Assembly (NCBI GenBank): GCA_022747635.1
Contig: JAKTNV010000017.1
Location: forward strand, 310,001-374,000
Reading direction: 5' to 3'
Length of the DNA: 64,000 nt
DNA from: Hetaerina americana
Taxonomy: Eukaryota > Arthropoda > Insecta > Odonata > Calopterygidae
Shown here in pieces: positions 1-12,835 of this stretch; positions within the stretch are counted from its first letter, which is position 1; the number at the start of each line of letters is the position of its first letter. The position numbers were made by a program, and so were the translations under genes. The notes under the pieces were generated by a model. That model did no database searches. It had not been told where the DNA came from and worked only from the letters and a program-made list of their open reading frames with translations.

Positions 1-611
1 TTTTGAGCGAGATTTGATAACAACATGAACGGAAGAGAATATTTTAATATTTTACCACCCACGCTTGTAATACTATCCGTTAATGTCGCAATCAGTGACA
101 GAATACTATAGTACCAACTCGTAAATACCCTTTCCCTGTTACGCCGCCACTTAATAATAAGGGTTTTTATAAGTCGTCGACATTACCGTCAATCTTCATG
201 GACAAACTTTAAGTTTTATATATAATAGTGCACAATAATTCAGCATCGGATATTTCACTACTAGCCAAATGTTTGATTAATTACGGGAACTTGAATTAAA
301 AACTAAATATAGACGCATATGTTAGCTTCAGCGCGAATAATCATAAAACAAACCTTTTCTCTTGCGAGGGCATGGGTGCATCACGAGGGACGAGCTATGT
401 GGGAGAGGAAAAAGCGTAAGTGGTCGAAAAGAAGGATGTATAGTAAAAGAGTGGATCTTCAGATTAGTGGGTGGAGGGAGATGGAGAAGGGGAAGATAGA
501 GAGGAGAGAGAAAGGAAGATGGAACGGAAAGATAACCACCCACACCCAACCCATGGATTACTCCCAGCACCAACAACATGGGTACCCGCAGTTCATCTGC
601 ATTATTAGCGC
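1..611. other. Non-coding, probably intronic
   Basis: A purine-rich tract (about 390-540) gives overlapping open frames on both strands without recognisable proteins. Nothing else seen. Confidence 0.4.
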
Positions 612-736
612 CAAATGTTCATATTATATATATATATAAATAATTGTGTGCGTGTGTGTGTGTGAATGTGTTCGTGTGTGTGTGTTTATATATATGCAAA
701 CGTATGACTGCTATGCACACACACGTGTGTGTATAT

Positions 737-778
<42 letters not shown>

Positions 779-822
779 AATGTATATATATATACATATA
801 TGTGTATATATATACATATATG

Positions 823-855
<33 letters not shown>

Positions 856-900
856 ATATACATATACATATATATGTATGTATATGTATACATACACACG
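612..900. repeat. TA/TG microsatellite
   Basis: Alternating (TA)n, (TG)n and TATATG/TACATA runs. It creates long apparent open frames of Ile-Tyr or Val-Cys repeats on both strands, which are not genes. Confidence 0.95.
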
Positions 901-1861
901 CACTCGCTCTCTACGTACGCTTCGAGGTTACCCACATTTTTGTTGGAAGCCCTCGAACAAAATACGACTGCGCTCTCTGTAAGCTTCTTAAGCCCTCCTT
1001 CATCAAATAGCCTGTTTTTGAAATCCATATTTCACGAAATTCCTTGCGGCAATTTTTAGAATGTTATCACAACATATATAATTAGAAACCCGCGTGCTTC
1101 CCTACTTCCAACTACCCAAAAGCTGAAGCACACTCCGAAGAAGTGCGCATGGCCGCACACCCATTTTTATTTTTCATCATTAATCTCAAAAGTGTGACCT
1201 CTCAGTCCGCCTGTTCATGATTCAAACGTACAGGCACACCCATACGCATTCGTATCTTTCAATTATTCCTGCCTGAGCCAGCCTCGAGTTGGTACCGATA
1301 ATGAGGTTGTATGTACAACGCATTCCATGTTGGAAGGACCTGTTTCCCTACTCCTTTCCTGATTAAATTTTTTTCCAAAAGTTAATTGAATGAGCAGTCC
1401 AAAAGCCGACTCACGCAAACTGGATATTAAAATATATTGCCTGGAAATATTTTTTGATGCCCTAATTTTTTTAGCATAACCATCTTTCCCACTATGCTCC
1501 CACTAACGACAACGATAGATTACGGAATACCAAAGAAACGTACACAAAAGCAAGCTTTAATAAAATCATTAATAATGAAATTACTGCAGATTCATTTAGA
1601 TCGCATACGGTCTGAAGCCATTGGTCGGTCGTTTAATGTTGGATACAAGAACTCTTTTCAATAACTATTTCCACCTGTATTTGAAATTAATTTCTCAGAC
1701 GTAGTCATCATTTTATGAGGTAGCTTTATCAAGGCCTGCTAATCATTTTCTGGGAATACTTCTTTCAGGAATGCGAAAATATTACGCATTATTATAGCAA
1801 CACTTGAAACGATACAACTCTATGTATATTTTAAACCCTGAATTAGATTAAAATGTATTTT
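901..1861. other. Non-coding, nothing recognised
   Basis: AT-rich unique-looking sequence without long frames, repeats or RNA genes that I can identify. Confidence 0.4.
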
Positions 1862-2060
1862 TAATTCCTTATACTTCTCTCCTCCCTTCCCTCCGTCCAA
1901 TATTTCTTTAATTTTATTTCCCCTACCTCGCACACATACTTAACATTATCCCCTATCACAGTCTTCAACATTCCATCGCGACTCAAAGCGCAGCATTCAT
2001 TTTTCCTGCCTTTTTATGAATTTCTCCCAAACACTCCCTCACTCCTATCCTTCTATGCAT
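1862..2060 (-). mobile_element. Small 3' fragment of the RTE-like LINE
   Basis: Contains ctcctcccttccctccgtcc and cccctatcacagtcttcaac plus attccatcgc, which line up with the complement of 15600-15710 in the main element. The tail motif is missing, so both ends are lost. Confidence 0.6.
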
Positions 2061-3179
2061 AGCAATTCGACGTTTGTTTTCCTTTTAATTCAGTTCATTT
2101 TTTTCATCTTCCCATAAATAAGTTCTGTGCAATAAAATTTTTCACCTATACAAGTATACATATGATGTATGTTTTTGCAATCTTATTTGCAGGCAATATC
2201 CTGGAATTAGTTTTCTACAGCTTTTAAAAAGTTTCCCTTACCAGATTAACTCACAATCCTACAATTTAATTTAAGCACACTTCATGACCTATAAAATTCT
2301 ACTTTTTGAATCTCACCCTACAGGTTTCTACTGCCTTCTTCACTTTTATTACCTACGTTCACTCGCTGAAACCGTTACATCATCACTGTCCTACTTGCAA
2401 TTTTCTTGTTCTGTTACTATTAGCGGGATTCAATGGCAGTGGAGAAATAGCCTTCAATAATATGCACATTAATCGCAATTACGTTTCCCAAACTCATTGT
2501 GGGTAACTCAATGTAACACCCAATTTTTTTCAAAGGTATTGTTTGAAGAAAATTTGTCGCGGTATCTTGCAAAATCATTTTTAATGGCTCGTTACCTTAA
2601 TTACATTTCACATATTCAAAGTAACACATTTATCCCATTTTTAACCCTCTCATATTCTGTCCATTTCAAAATTAATAAATATTATCCATAACATAGTTAT
2701 TATTTAAGGAATTCTGATTTTAGAATTCCAACGAATTTATAAGTTCCTTCTTTTAGTTTATATTTTGTATAGATTGTAATTTGGTCCAGTGGTGATCGCA
2801 AAGCATTTTGAGCACATATTTTTTCAGGCTGTAATACGAAACGCCTCAGTAAATGTGGGGCTAAGAACACAAGAGTGAACATATATTTCACTAATTTCCG
2901 TTCTTCTTAGTAATTTAACATATTTCTATGTGCTGAATATATTAACTAATCACTAGGTTAAAAGAATAAAAAAGAAATCCTCTCTTTAGAACGCTCATTC
3001 ACAGCCTTCAGTAGACAGTTTTATTGGTTGTAAACTGAATTAAAGACACGCCAATATAATATTATCAATCAATTTACCAAGCGTGAAAACGACAAAACAA
3101 AGTGAAAGGTACATTATCACACTATTTAGCTAACGCAATCCCATTTCCTACAAACGAGAACGAAATTGCATTCGATAAT
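2061..3179. other. Non-coding, nothing recognised
   Basis: Short frames only (up to 66 aa), none with family features. Confidence 0.4.
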
Positions 3180-3900
3180 CACCCTTTAACGAGCGTCTGC
3201 TGCGCACTCTTCGCAATTACGATTTCCAAACCACTCGAGAAGTCACACTCACGCTCTTCCCGCGCTAAACTCTCACCGTATCGGTATACGGAAGCACGCA
3301 TATTACAAACACACGCACGTACACAAACACGTGTCGTCTCAAAAAAAGGGAAAGTAAAGATCTACTTCTCTCAGAAGTCCTATTTGCTCTTCTTTTTCAC
3401 GTACCGCATCGTAACATCCCTCCTCGGCGCAGGTGGAGCGAGGGAAGGAAGATCGGGCAGACGCGACCATGGCGTCACACAATGGGATCGAAGCGGGGGG
3501 GAGGGAGAGAGAGAGGGAAGAAAGGTGGGAGAGAACTTTGGCGCATTTTTAAGGATCTAGAGGGAGGGAGGGAGAAGAATGGAGGGCCGATCGTGGTGGT
3601 CCTAGCGCCAGTACGTAAAGTCCACCGCACACGACGTCCAAGTGGCGATTAGCAATGAGAGGGGAACCCTCTCGCCACCTTTCATTCTGTTCATATGCTC
3701 GTCGAAGTGTGCGAAGGAGGGGGGCAGTTCGACCTCTGGATGGGGATACTGTGACCTTCAAGTACGTCGTTGGGAGTAGGGCGGGGGGGGGGTAGGGGAT
3801 TAGAGATTTGGGAGGCACGCGCGACCTTTACCGGGTACTCGGAAGGACTTTCTTCTACTGGAAGGAGAGAAGGAAGGGGAGAACGGCCTGTCATTCAAAT
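3180..3900. other. GC- and CpG-richer island, no gene seen
   Basis: Richer in G, C and CpG than its surroundings, with G-runs (3494-3501, 3781-3792) and GGGAGG-type purine tracts. Open frames on both strands (3102-3560, 3549-3894) have low-complexity translations and no family resemblance. Could be an internal promoter or enhancer in the putative Tusp intron. Confidence 0.35.
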
Positions 3901-6679
3901 TATGACAACGGGAGTGAGCTGACACTTGAGTTAAGGATGCGAATCCTCAGATGTTTCGTGTTTTCACTTGGAAGAAGATATTTGGGCAGGCAGGAAGGCA
4001 CATACCTACTACTAGACTTTAATTTGAAGACTAGTGCTAAATGTCCTTCGATGTCGATGCATCCGAGAACTTACGCCTAGTAATCAAAATTTTAGAAGTT
4101 CTATTTCAATTGAAGAGATCTCGTCGACATTGTTGCCCACCTCCGGGGCACTAATCAGTGCACATTTTTTAAAATCTGAACTGGGCAATAAGGGAAATAC
4201 GTAATGAGCCCATCGGACAGAATGAGGGAGATAAAAGTCTCGAGAGGGTTGATATCGTGTTAAGATTGCTTTAATATAATCCTGAGAAGTTTCATATTGC
4301 CATCCAAAGGTCCAAAAACACACTGTGAGCTAGCAGGTATTCTTCGAAAAACCGTAACGTTGACTATTAATAATAACAACAAAAGAGAAGTGAAAGAGAA
4401 AGCGTTCTTCAAAAATAGACAACCATAGGTAAATAGTAGCGTGAAAAATATCAAATTATTCAAATGATTTTCATGAAACAAAAAAGGAAAAAGTAAACTT
4501 CCCGTACGTGTTTCACACCTATTCCATTTCGGGCGATCTTTTGGCTTTAAAAATAATGCGCATACTCGAATTGGGTACCAAATCCAAAGCAAAATAGAAT
4601 AGAGTATTGAACAAATGTAGGAGGTGTGAAAAAACACGTCGGTACAAAAGAAGAGAGAAGGGTTAATGTCAACTCAAATTTTCTTGACATAGAGTACAAT
4701 TTCGGTCAATGTATTTTGTGATCAAATAAAAAAAATACACGATCGTTAGATAGTACGGCTAATGAACCACAGTTTTTAACTTGTAGGTTGTATTATAAGG
4801 AAGGGTAGTGCTCGCACGCCATTAAGGCCGTAGGGATAGTTCAAAATGTAGCCAGTAACTAATGGGTACGAAATTCACAGACTTAGTGCTATGTATGGCG
4901 GACCAGTTCAGTTTTCGAGCAGAAATTTAGCCAAGCATTTAGAGATACGTCATTCAGATTTTGACCCGGGGCCCTATACTTAGGCTAACATCTCGTCCTT
5001 GTTCAGTGCGAACAACGAGTATTAGCAATAGAAATATTACTAGCACTATTGTAATCAGTAAGAAAAATCAGCCGTTTAAGCGAAACAGAAAACCAATCAG
5101 TCCTCACAACTCAAGCTGATGGAATCGCCACCAGTTTATATTTACCCCTTCCGCTGATAATCTCCAAGCGAGAGAAGTCATCAGAAAGTAGGTGGTCATT
5201 AAAATAGAATGGAGAAAAAGTCGTGGCTATCACCTTTCAGCACAGATTTGCGTATTCAAAGTGTAGTCATAACGACGAACCTACACTCAGCCTTATTAAG
5301 TGAATTATTAAACACGCATTAATGAAATTTTTAAATATTTTCAACTATATTCCAACTGTGAGAGGCTATACCGATAATGTAACTGATCGGGTCTTCGTCA
5401 ACGCTGCGGCGTCGAAAGGTAGTCAATAGCCGCCACATTGAGATCCCATTCGCTCCCTCTATACCTCTCCTTTTCCTGGACACCTACGTATAATGGAACT
5501 TTTCCACCTCCATGTTTCGAGCATGTGTCCACTTTTGTCAAATTTCGCACGTCCTGGCTGGCCTTGGCTGCCAAAACGTAGGTCGACTGGGTTAAACATT
5601 AAAGTCGGAGAGGATTGGCTACAGCAGGTGGAAAAGTTCACGTAATTGGAAGAGAGTGGCCGTTTGGAGTGGGGGCGCTAGGAGAAGACTTACGGTGGAT
5701 AAAGGAGCACATGCAAAGAGAAGAGAATTGATGGCAGGTAGGCAGAGAAAATGCATAAAAAAAAGGTTCGACGGGGGTAGTAGAGTGAATTTTAAGTAGG
5801 CAATGAAAAGAGAAATTTGGATTGGTTTATAAATTAGGATGGAGAAAGAATAACGAGCTATATATTTTATTCTTGAAGTATTTTCCTGATGGAGACAAGT
5901 GAAAGGAATCGCAAGAAATAATAGACAGAATGAGGAAGGTATACACTTTTGGGAACCTCAAGACCATCATCATCATTTTAATAAATTAATATATACTTGA
6001 ATATTTATAATAGCACCATAATCCACATGAAAGTTATCGAAATTCGGATTATATCTTGTATAAAAAAGGAGAAGCAAAATAATTAGTGCAAACTGTAAGA
6101 TACAGAGTCGTCAAGACAAAAAGTCGTGGAATTACAAACAGTTGCCATAATTTGTGACTCGATCATTTTCACAGTGAAAAATCAGCTCAAATGAAACTTT
6201 TGCTTCAAATGTTCAAGAAGTAGTGACTCATTACGGTTACGACTGGAAATGTTTAATACAACCTGCGATCTAACAGCTTTAAACTATTTGTTGCAAAGAG
6301 TACTGATGTTTCCAAAGGTAAAGATACTAAAAAGAAGATGTGCCAATAAAAATTCTAATATCCACTCGATCAAGCTATATTTGTTTTTTCAATTTTTGAA
6401 ACGTTCTCTAGTTAACGTTTACCTAAAAACATGTAATGAAACATGACTCTGCTTTTGCTCTCTCGCTCTTTTTTTTGCATTACGTATGATTTACTCTTTT
6501 GATTATTTGTGAGAATAACCGTACAAAAAATTAATTTTTAAATTTTTTATAAGCACCTCGGTTAAAAACGTGAAGGTCGCTTTAAAGGGGTGGGTAAATA
6601 ATACATTTAATAGAGGCCGCGTCGTAACTGGCCGTACAGCAAATATAAAATTCAGAAATTCAGGGTAAGGGTGCCATTT
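3901..6679. other. Non-coding, one imperfect inverted repeat
   Basis: A 14-bp inverted repeat gaacttttccacct (5496-5509) and its complement (5626-5639) bracket a GC-richer 116-bp stretch; a 60-aa minus frame there is unrecognised. No other feature found. Confidence 0.4.
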
Positions 6680-6800
6680 TCTGTTCCAGTCACTGAGTCG
6701 CCTACGGTTTTCCAGGAATATCCTACCAAAAATCAGTTTTGAGTGCAGGTTAGAGTTTCAAGAGACATCTGGTGAAATTCTGTCTCTCAAACCCACTCGC
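6680..6800 (-). mobile_element. Partial copy of the same SINE core
   Basis: Only the core ttccagtcactgagtcgcct plus acggttttccagg (6684-6716) is recognisable; the tRNA-like head is too eroded to identify, so extents are approximate. Confidence 0.4.
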
Positions 6801-7568
6801 CACCAAACCGCTCATACGTGTACGTAGTAAACTGTAGAAGCAAAAACTCCTAGTTTTCACCAAAATTAAATATTGCTACTCTTAGGACACTCACGTGAGA
6901 GGTATGAAGATATGCGTATATTGCCCGAGTGTTTTTAAAAGCATGAGGGAGTCGTCTGGATTGAGAGTTCCGACGCTGCTAATAGCTTGCTTGCAGTTAA
7001 ACGAACCTCATCTTAAGTGGCTAAAATAAATGTTTGATTTGCATGTAAAATTTGCGTCCCATGTAGGAAAGAAAAAGGAATCTTTTGAATACGTTTTTTT
7101 ACCGCACGCCACGAGCATTTAGACCGCATCCGCGAGCGCCACTTGGTGCGGAGGGCGATCGGCAACTCCATCTGCCGGCGCACTCCTCAAAGAGGGGCTT
7201 CTTTGCAGTACTCCGTAACCGTCTGCCGCCGCCGTCGGGTTAAATTTCTCAACCGTCAAATTCCACTTTGGACCCGCAGTCCCAACTATTGATTTCGAAA
7301 TGAAAAGAAAACGAAAAAAAAATCTCGGCAGCGCCATCGCTCGCTTTGGAGTAGACAGAACCGCTAATTCTGTGGCGTATGTGTACAGTATTAGCACATG
7401 CACGTACTAGTACGGTGGTGGTGGATATTCAAATAAATATAGGAGGACGAGGATGCACTAATTACATGATACGGCAAACTTAAAAAAATAGTTATTATTA
7501 CCAATTTAGTACGCAACGTAATGTAATTACCTATCTTCGGTAAGAACTAATCAACGCAATAGATGAAT
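6801..7568. other. Non-coding, local GC-rich patch
   Basis: 7110-7400 is GC-richer and gives a 94-aa minus-strand frame of no known family. The rest is AT-rich. Confidence 0.35.
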
Positions 7569-7596
7569 TATATATATATATACATATATATGTATA

Positions 7597-7631
<35 letters not shown>

Positions 7632-7670
7632 GTATATATGTATATATATACATATATATATATACATATA

Positions 7671-7703
<33 letters not shown>
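7569..7703. repeat. TA microsatellite
   Basis: Mostly (TA)n with interspersed TATATG/TACATA units. Left partner of the tract at 7903-7970 around an inverted repeat. Confidence 0.95.
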
Positions 7704-7734
7704 GCTTTCATAGACGTAACACGGAAGTGCCGAA

Positions 7735-7900
7735 TAGTATAATACACAGTAACACATAATATAGAAACACAAAAAAGAGTTACTCATTACTTCTATATAG
7801 TATCTTCAGAGGAAGACGGATTGTTTCCGTCGAAATATCAAGAAAATACGTGTGAGTGTTCTCTTTTTTTGTGTTTCTATATTATGTGTTACTGTGTATT

Positions 7901-7906
<6 letters not shown>
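7735..7906. repeat. 45-bp inverted repeat between (TA)n tracts
   Basis: Arms 7735-7779 and 7861-7906 are near-identical reverse complements (one substitution and one length difference in an A/T run). The right arm abuts a (TA)n tract directly, while about 30 bp separate the left arm from another. The 81-bp spacer contains a stem-loop GACGGA/TCCGTC followed by GAAA (7815-7835). Confidence 0.8.
7804..7836 (+). ncRNA. Hammerhead-like motif (uncertain)
   Basis: CAGAGGA (7807-7813), one extra A, stem GACGGA/TCCGTC (7815-7820 with 7826-7831), then GAAA. It resembles a hammerhead core, with CTGANGA altered to CAGAGGA and one unpaired base before stem II. Activity is doubtful. Confidence 0.25.
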
Positions 7907-7968
<62 letters not shown>

Positions 7969-7970
7969 TA
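7903..7970. repeat. TA microsatellite
   Basis: Nearly uninterrupted (TA)n directly attached to the right arm of the inverted repeat. Confidence 0.95.
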
Positions 7971-10204
7971 AATGGAACATCCAGTTGGAGGATTTTAAAT
8001 GAAATATAAAATATACATGTACGCTGATGGGCAGCACGGTGTACATTGGGAAGTGCGCAGAATTAATCGCATGGCCGAAAATTGACAAGTTTCGAAGCAT
8101 AGAGAAGGACGTAATGCACAAGTTACGCATTTTGCATATGTCATTATTGAATATTCCTTTCCGATTGGCGTTACGGTCATTATATTTGCCATCGCAACAA
8201 TAAATAATCCAGTACTGACGTAGACAGCAATATCTCTTTACATCCTGAATTAAATTTATAAATGAAAGTTTAAAGCATCTGCAATCAATAATTCATAGAG
8301 ATATAAAATTTATTTTTACTTGTTCCATGGAAGTGATGAGTAGAGATTCGAAATCCCCTGAGAAAATCATACAACGCAATAGCAATGCTAGACAACTATT
8401 TCCCGTACAAAATTCGAAATAAAAACCTTTTGGTAAGATAGTAAGCTCCCTATGTAATGGACTCCTGGATTAGTAATAAAACGACCCGAGTCTTTATAGC
8501 TTTCGACGAAGTATATTAACCGAAACATGATCATACCCCTTACCAAGCTTTCTTGACCATGAACAATGCCACAAATTAACGAGTATAAGGCGTATTAGAT
8601 CATGAAACCCAAACTCTAAAACCTTATCGCCATAAACCTATCCAGCAGCCAACTTATAAAGTCGTCATATGTCACTATAAAGCCTTTGAATCAGACAAAA
8701 AGGTCACACAGTTGATTTGCATTGCTCACTTCATTTTAAGTAATCAGCTACACTTTAAATTGGGAAGATACTGCTGTATGTGGTTCTATTTCCAAATAAA
8801 TATATAAATAAGTCATGATCCCTCCAACTTCCCCCTACTCCTAACATTTTTGTGAAATTCTCATTTCACCCGCTAATTCTTTTCACATTTTGAATCCATT
8901 TAAACTCAAATTTCTCATTCCCTCAGCTCCTCTCCTGTTGCGCTAAATCTAATGTGCGTTTTTGACAAGACCACTACACATTCTTCCATTTCTTCAATAT
9001 TTCCTCTACGAAACTTCGACCTTCCACAAATCTACTCCAAACCCAAACTTATTATCTGGCATTTATGTCATTAGCTGACAAATTTCCTCTCTAATAGTCT
9101 ATAATTCCGAAATGACAGAACTCAGTATGGCGCCCCGACTTATGAATTTATCTTTTATGTGTCTATTACCATTCCGCTCCGAGTCCCGATGTCAATTATT
9201 TCCCTGCCTCACGAAAAAGAAATGTTATCACACCCCTCTTCAAAGCATCAATGTCACTCCTTGTGTATTTTTTTAAAAATATCTCGAGAATGCAAAACCT
9301 ACCCTTTCAGCTTTTCATTTTTCCCCCTCTTAACAATTTGATCGTTTCCTGATTCCTTGGTCCTTTTTTACGTTCTCCCGGAGAAAAATATGATTAAATA
9401 CATTGGGATGGACTTCCCTAACGCTATTGTAAGTTCATGGGACCGTGATGTTACAAATGCGGTATTAATGTATCACTTCAGAAAGAGTATAGAAATAATC
9501 GTGGAAAAGGATTCAGGCAAAGAACAATTTCACATAAACAGAAAAAAATAAATCCACCCCAGGCAAAATAATATACTTGTCCACGGTCAAAATTTAGCCA
9601 CTGAGGCACAATTACAACAGAAGCCAAGCCTACAAGCAAAACCTGCACTCTTAACGGCTTACAATTACATGATAAACCAAAAACTAATTCAAGTGATATA
9701 CTATATTCAAGACCGAATCCCTCCTAAAGCGTTAGTAAAAGAACATTCCTTAAAAACTTGAAGCAAGTCTCTATAACAATGTAGCTTCGCGACTTCAATA
9801 AAAAAATGAAAACTTCTAATCACTCGTTTGGCGATTTTTTGATCCTGACAGTCTCACAGTCGACGCAGTTTTCTCTCTCACATCAACCATGGATGACGGA
9901 GGAAATCCCGCATCTCACTTTTCATCTCTGGTTTAACGTAGCCTCTCGGAACAAAAGCCATTAATTTTGAGAATCCCACACTCACTTCACCATCAGGTCT
10001 ACGAACTCTTTCCCCAAAGATGTGCAGTAGTTATACTATTTTTTAGGAGCAACCTCCTGGGTTAGAACAGGTTTTCGATGAGACTTGAGACCTTACACAC
10101 TAAATCACTCCTAAGCCCTAACTAGAAGGACACCAAATGCCCTTTCATCCCATACTATATATTGCAATAATATATCGTTTAGATATGCATACTATGTATC
10201 TCCC
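7971..10204. other. Non-coding, pyrimidine-rich tracts
   Basis: 8820-9340 is rich in C and T with tracts like those of minus-strand LINE relics, but no block could be matched with confidence to the families in this window. Confidence 0.35.
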
Positions 10205-10312
10205 TTAATTCCATCCAATGAACCTATTCTTTCCCTCCCTATTCCTAACTTTCCCAGCAGCCTCACCTCCATCACAAATTTAAGCATCCCATTGCATCTC
10301 AGAATCCCGAGT
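10205..10312 (-). mobile_element. Small 3' fragment of the RTE-like LINE
   Basis: Shows ccatccaatgaacctattct, tccctccctattcctaac and acaaatttaagcatcccatt, the same order of blocks as the C-terminal coding complement of the 12493 element. Short and diverged, hence the lower confidence. Confidence 0.5.
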
Positions 10313-11279
10313 TGTAATATCATCATTGATCACAATATCTAAACTAGTGACAATCAGGCAATTAAGTAAATTTCTCAGTGTGACTGTCATTTTCAATAAA
10401 CTCTACCTACTCACCTATCATTCGCCATTGATTTTTTTAAACTGGTCCACACACTAAAACATGTGAAAAAATATTCTATAATAATGTAAATTCCTTCTTT
10501 GTGTCTATATGTGTACACGGGAGATGATTTGGTCGGAGATGAACTTAATAATTAGCTTTGCATAAGATACTCGTACTTAGCTCGTATTTGGTGGCGAAGA
10601 TAACGTGGTAGAAATACTAAGATTGGGACTTCACGGAAAGATAACTCTATTCAAAAGAAAGTAATAGGAGGAATATCGTTAGGCAAGCTAACAATAGGAT
10701 TTAAGAGAAGAGGTATTTCACATAATAGTAGGTCAGACGATAAGAAAATCTAGTACGTAGTCTTCGACTAACCGCAGGGTCCACCTATGACACCAGTTAC
10801 CTCTAGCTAAACCCAAACCGTTTATTTTTGCGGAAACCAGATCTTCCAGGGAAACCGCACGCGTCACAGGGAAAAGAACACCCCTATACGCTTAACGTAT
10901 GACCTCCACAAGCAGTGAAGCAAGTTCCAGGTGAGATTAATCCTTGATACCATCCACCCCCAAACCGACCCAAGGTCGCAAACTGGCTGGAAAAAGGACA
11001 AAATATAGAGAACTGAAGACATTGCCGCGACCGAGATGATTCGTCGAATTTTCTAGTGATTGTTTGCAATATTCTCATATCCAAAACACATATTTTTTTC
11101 ACACTAAATAGTACTATAAAACGTCCAAAGCCTACCTTAATGGAGTGATAATGTTACTTGAGACCATTTATTTCATACATGTTAATCAATTCAAAGGTGG
11201 ACTCGAAGGATAGGGGAGATTGATTACGTGTATAACATAGCACTAATATCATCAGTGAACTTAAACATTTAGATATTTT
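10313..11279. other. Non-coding, nothing recognised
   Basis: No supported gene or repeat. A 72-aa minus frame at 10884-11102 is unrecognised. Confidence 0.4.
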
Positions 11280-12389
11280 AGTACCCTGCAAGACACCACT
11301 ATGGTGTGTGGCAGGGGAGGAATACACACCATACTGATTTTGATCTGAATATTTTTGCCCCTAACGCGGTCGGACAAAGTTATTTAGATGCCTTATCGTT
11401 CGTGGAAAAAATGACAAATGAAATCTATTCTACATTTATTATCTCTAATTTTATTGACAGGATCTATCCTACCGTAGTACGACGGGGTGATGATAATTTA
11501 TGTTCAACATCACTGCTAAAGAGATATTCTTCTAATAATGCATGAGATTTAATCTGCAATTTAATCTTCGCTCCGTGAGTGATTCCCAGCGTAGTTCCTC
11601 TAATATTTGGGATACGCTACTTATTTTATCACAACAACTCTTCTATGCTGCACGCGATCCAACCCGACAATCAATCCAACTTCGTGCGGATCCCATATAT
11701 TGGCCGCATATTCTAAATGAGGCCTAACCAGCGAAAAGTAGCATTTATCTTTGACCTTTTAATCACATTTACCCAGTACTCTTATATAAATTCTAATTTT
11801 TTGTTAGCTTATCCACGTATTCCCGTATGTGTTTCACCCAGGAGAGGTCGTGAGTGAGGGTAATGCCTAGGTATTTGATCGAGTCGATACATTCCATTTC
11901 GGTGTTCCCAATGCAGGAGACGTCCGGGAGGGAAGTGCTTTTTTTTCAAAAATTTATCACAACGCTCTTTTTTAAGTTTAATTCTAATTGCCTAGTGTTG
12001 CACCAGCGTGTTGTATAGCATTAAGGTCATCTGATAAAGCTGCTGTGTCCTCAGGATTACGGATGCCGACGATGCAGAGGTAAACGACTGCATCGTCGGC
12101 AAATAAGCGTATCTTACTAGTGACTTCGGATTCAATGTCGTCAACGTAAATTAAGAATAAAAGAGGTCCAAAACACTTCCCTGGGGAACACCTGAAGTAA
12201 CTTCTACGGCATTTGAGCTACCTCCATCTATGACTGCTATGTACCTGCCCATTCAAAAAGTTTTTAATCCAACCCAGAATATTTTTAGCTATATCATTTG
12301 CTTCTTATTGTGTGATTTAATTATTATTAGTTTCCCGGCTGAATGCGGTCGTTCTACAAGGCACGCACAGCTTCTTACCAGCAAGTACA

Positions 12390-12390
<1 letters not shown>
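11280..12390 (-). mobile_element. CR1/Jockey-like LINE fragment (RT palm to 3' end)
   Basis: On the minus strand the palm domain reads NILGWIKNFLNGQ, then VEVTSGVPQGSVL (motif B), a frameshift, VDDIESEVTSKIRLFADDAV (motif C with FADD) and PEDTAALSDDLNAIQ-like sequence. Downstream pieces correspond to the ...YLGITLTHDLSW and LEYAANIWDP parts of this clade. The 3' end near 11285 carries the motif tgccacacaccatagtggtg followed by a stretch similar to the element tail at 45288. Stops and shifts are frequent. The larger (TG)n/(TA)n tract and the RTE insertion truncate it on the right. Confidence 0.75.
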
Positions 12391-12462
<72 letters not shown>

Positions 12463-12492
12463 TTATTTATTTATTTATATATATTTATATCC
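12391..12492. repeat. TG/TA/TTTA microsatellite at RTE insertion site
   Basis: (TG)n then (TA)n then TTTA units, ending in the proposed target-site duplication. Its continuation lies beyond the RTE element. Confidence 0.95.
12479..12492. repeat. Left target-site duplication of the RTE-like element
   Basis: The 14 bases atatatttatatcc occur here and again at 15856-15869, bracketing an element of the size expected for RTE. The region is low-complexity TA/TTTA, so chance is possible, but the shared terminal CC argues for a real duplication. Confidence 0.6.
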
Positions 12493-12835
12493 CTCCTCGG
12501 ACTACAACCTTGACGTGGTGGAAGGGCTTGTGCGTTCCGATGACCCCTAGAGCTGTGCTGGCGGGAGTAATAATTATTGCTCCTGGTAGGGTCACCCATG
12601 CCAGATAGGTTGAAGGTTAGGAGCCAGACGAAAGGGCAGCAGCGTCTGTTCCTCAGTGAGGCGGCTGCAATGGCGTCTGACCCCAGTGGGGCGGCCAGTA
12701 AGTGATGGTGTCACGTTAAAAACACTATTGAGGAAGGCAACGGGACACCACCTCAATTATCATTCCCAAGATTAACATGATGGACTACACAGAGATTTTG
12801 AGTCCTGGCAACTACGGGGCTCGGCCCAATCGGCC

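Noticed and set aside
619..1059. Long frames of Tyr-Ile and Val-Cys repeats on both strands
   Set aside because: They are translations of TA/TG microsatellite DNA and continue into unrelated flanks.
5459..5641. 60-codon minus-strand frame in a GC-richer patch with inverted ends
   Set aside because: Looked like a possible transposon exon, but no motif could be named and the inverted repeat is only 14 bp.
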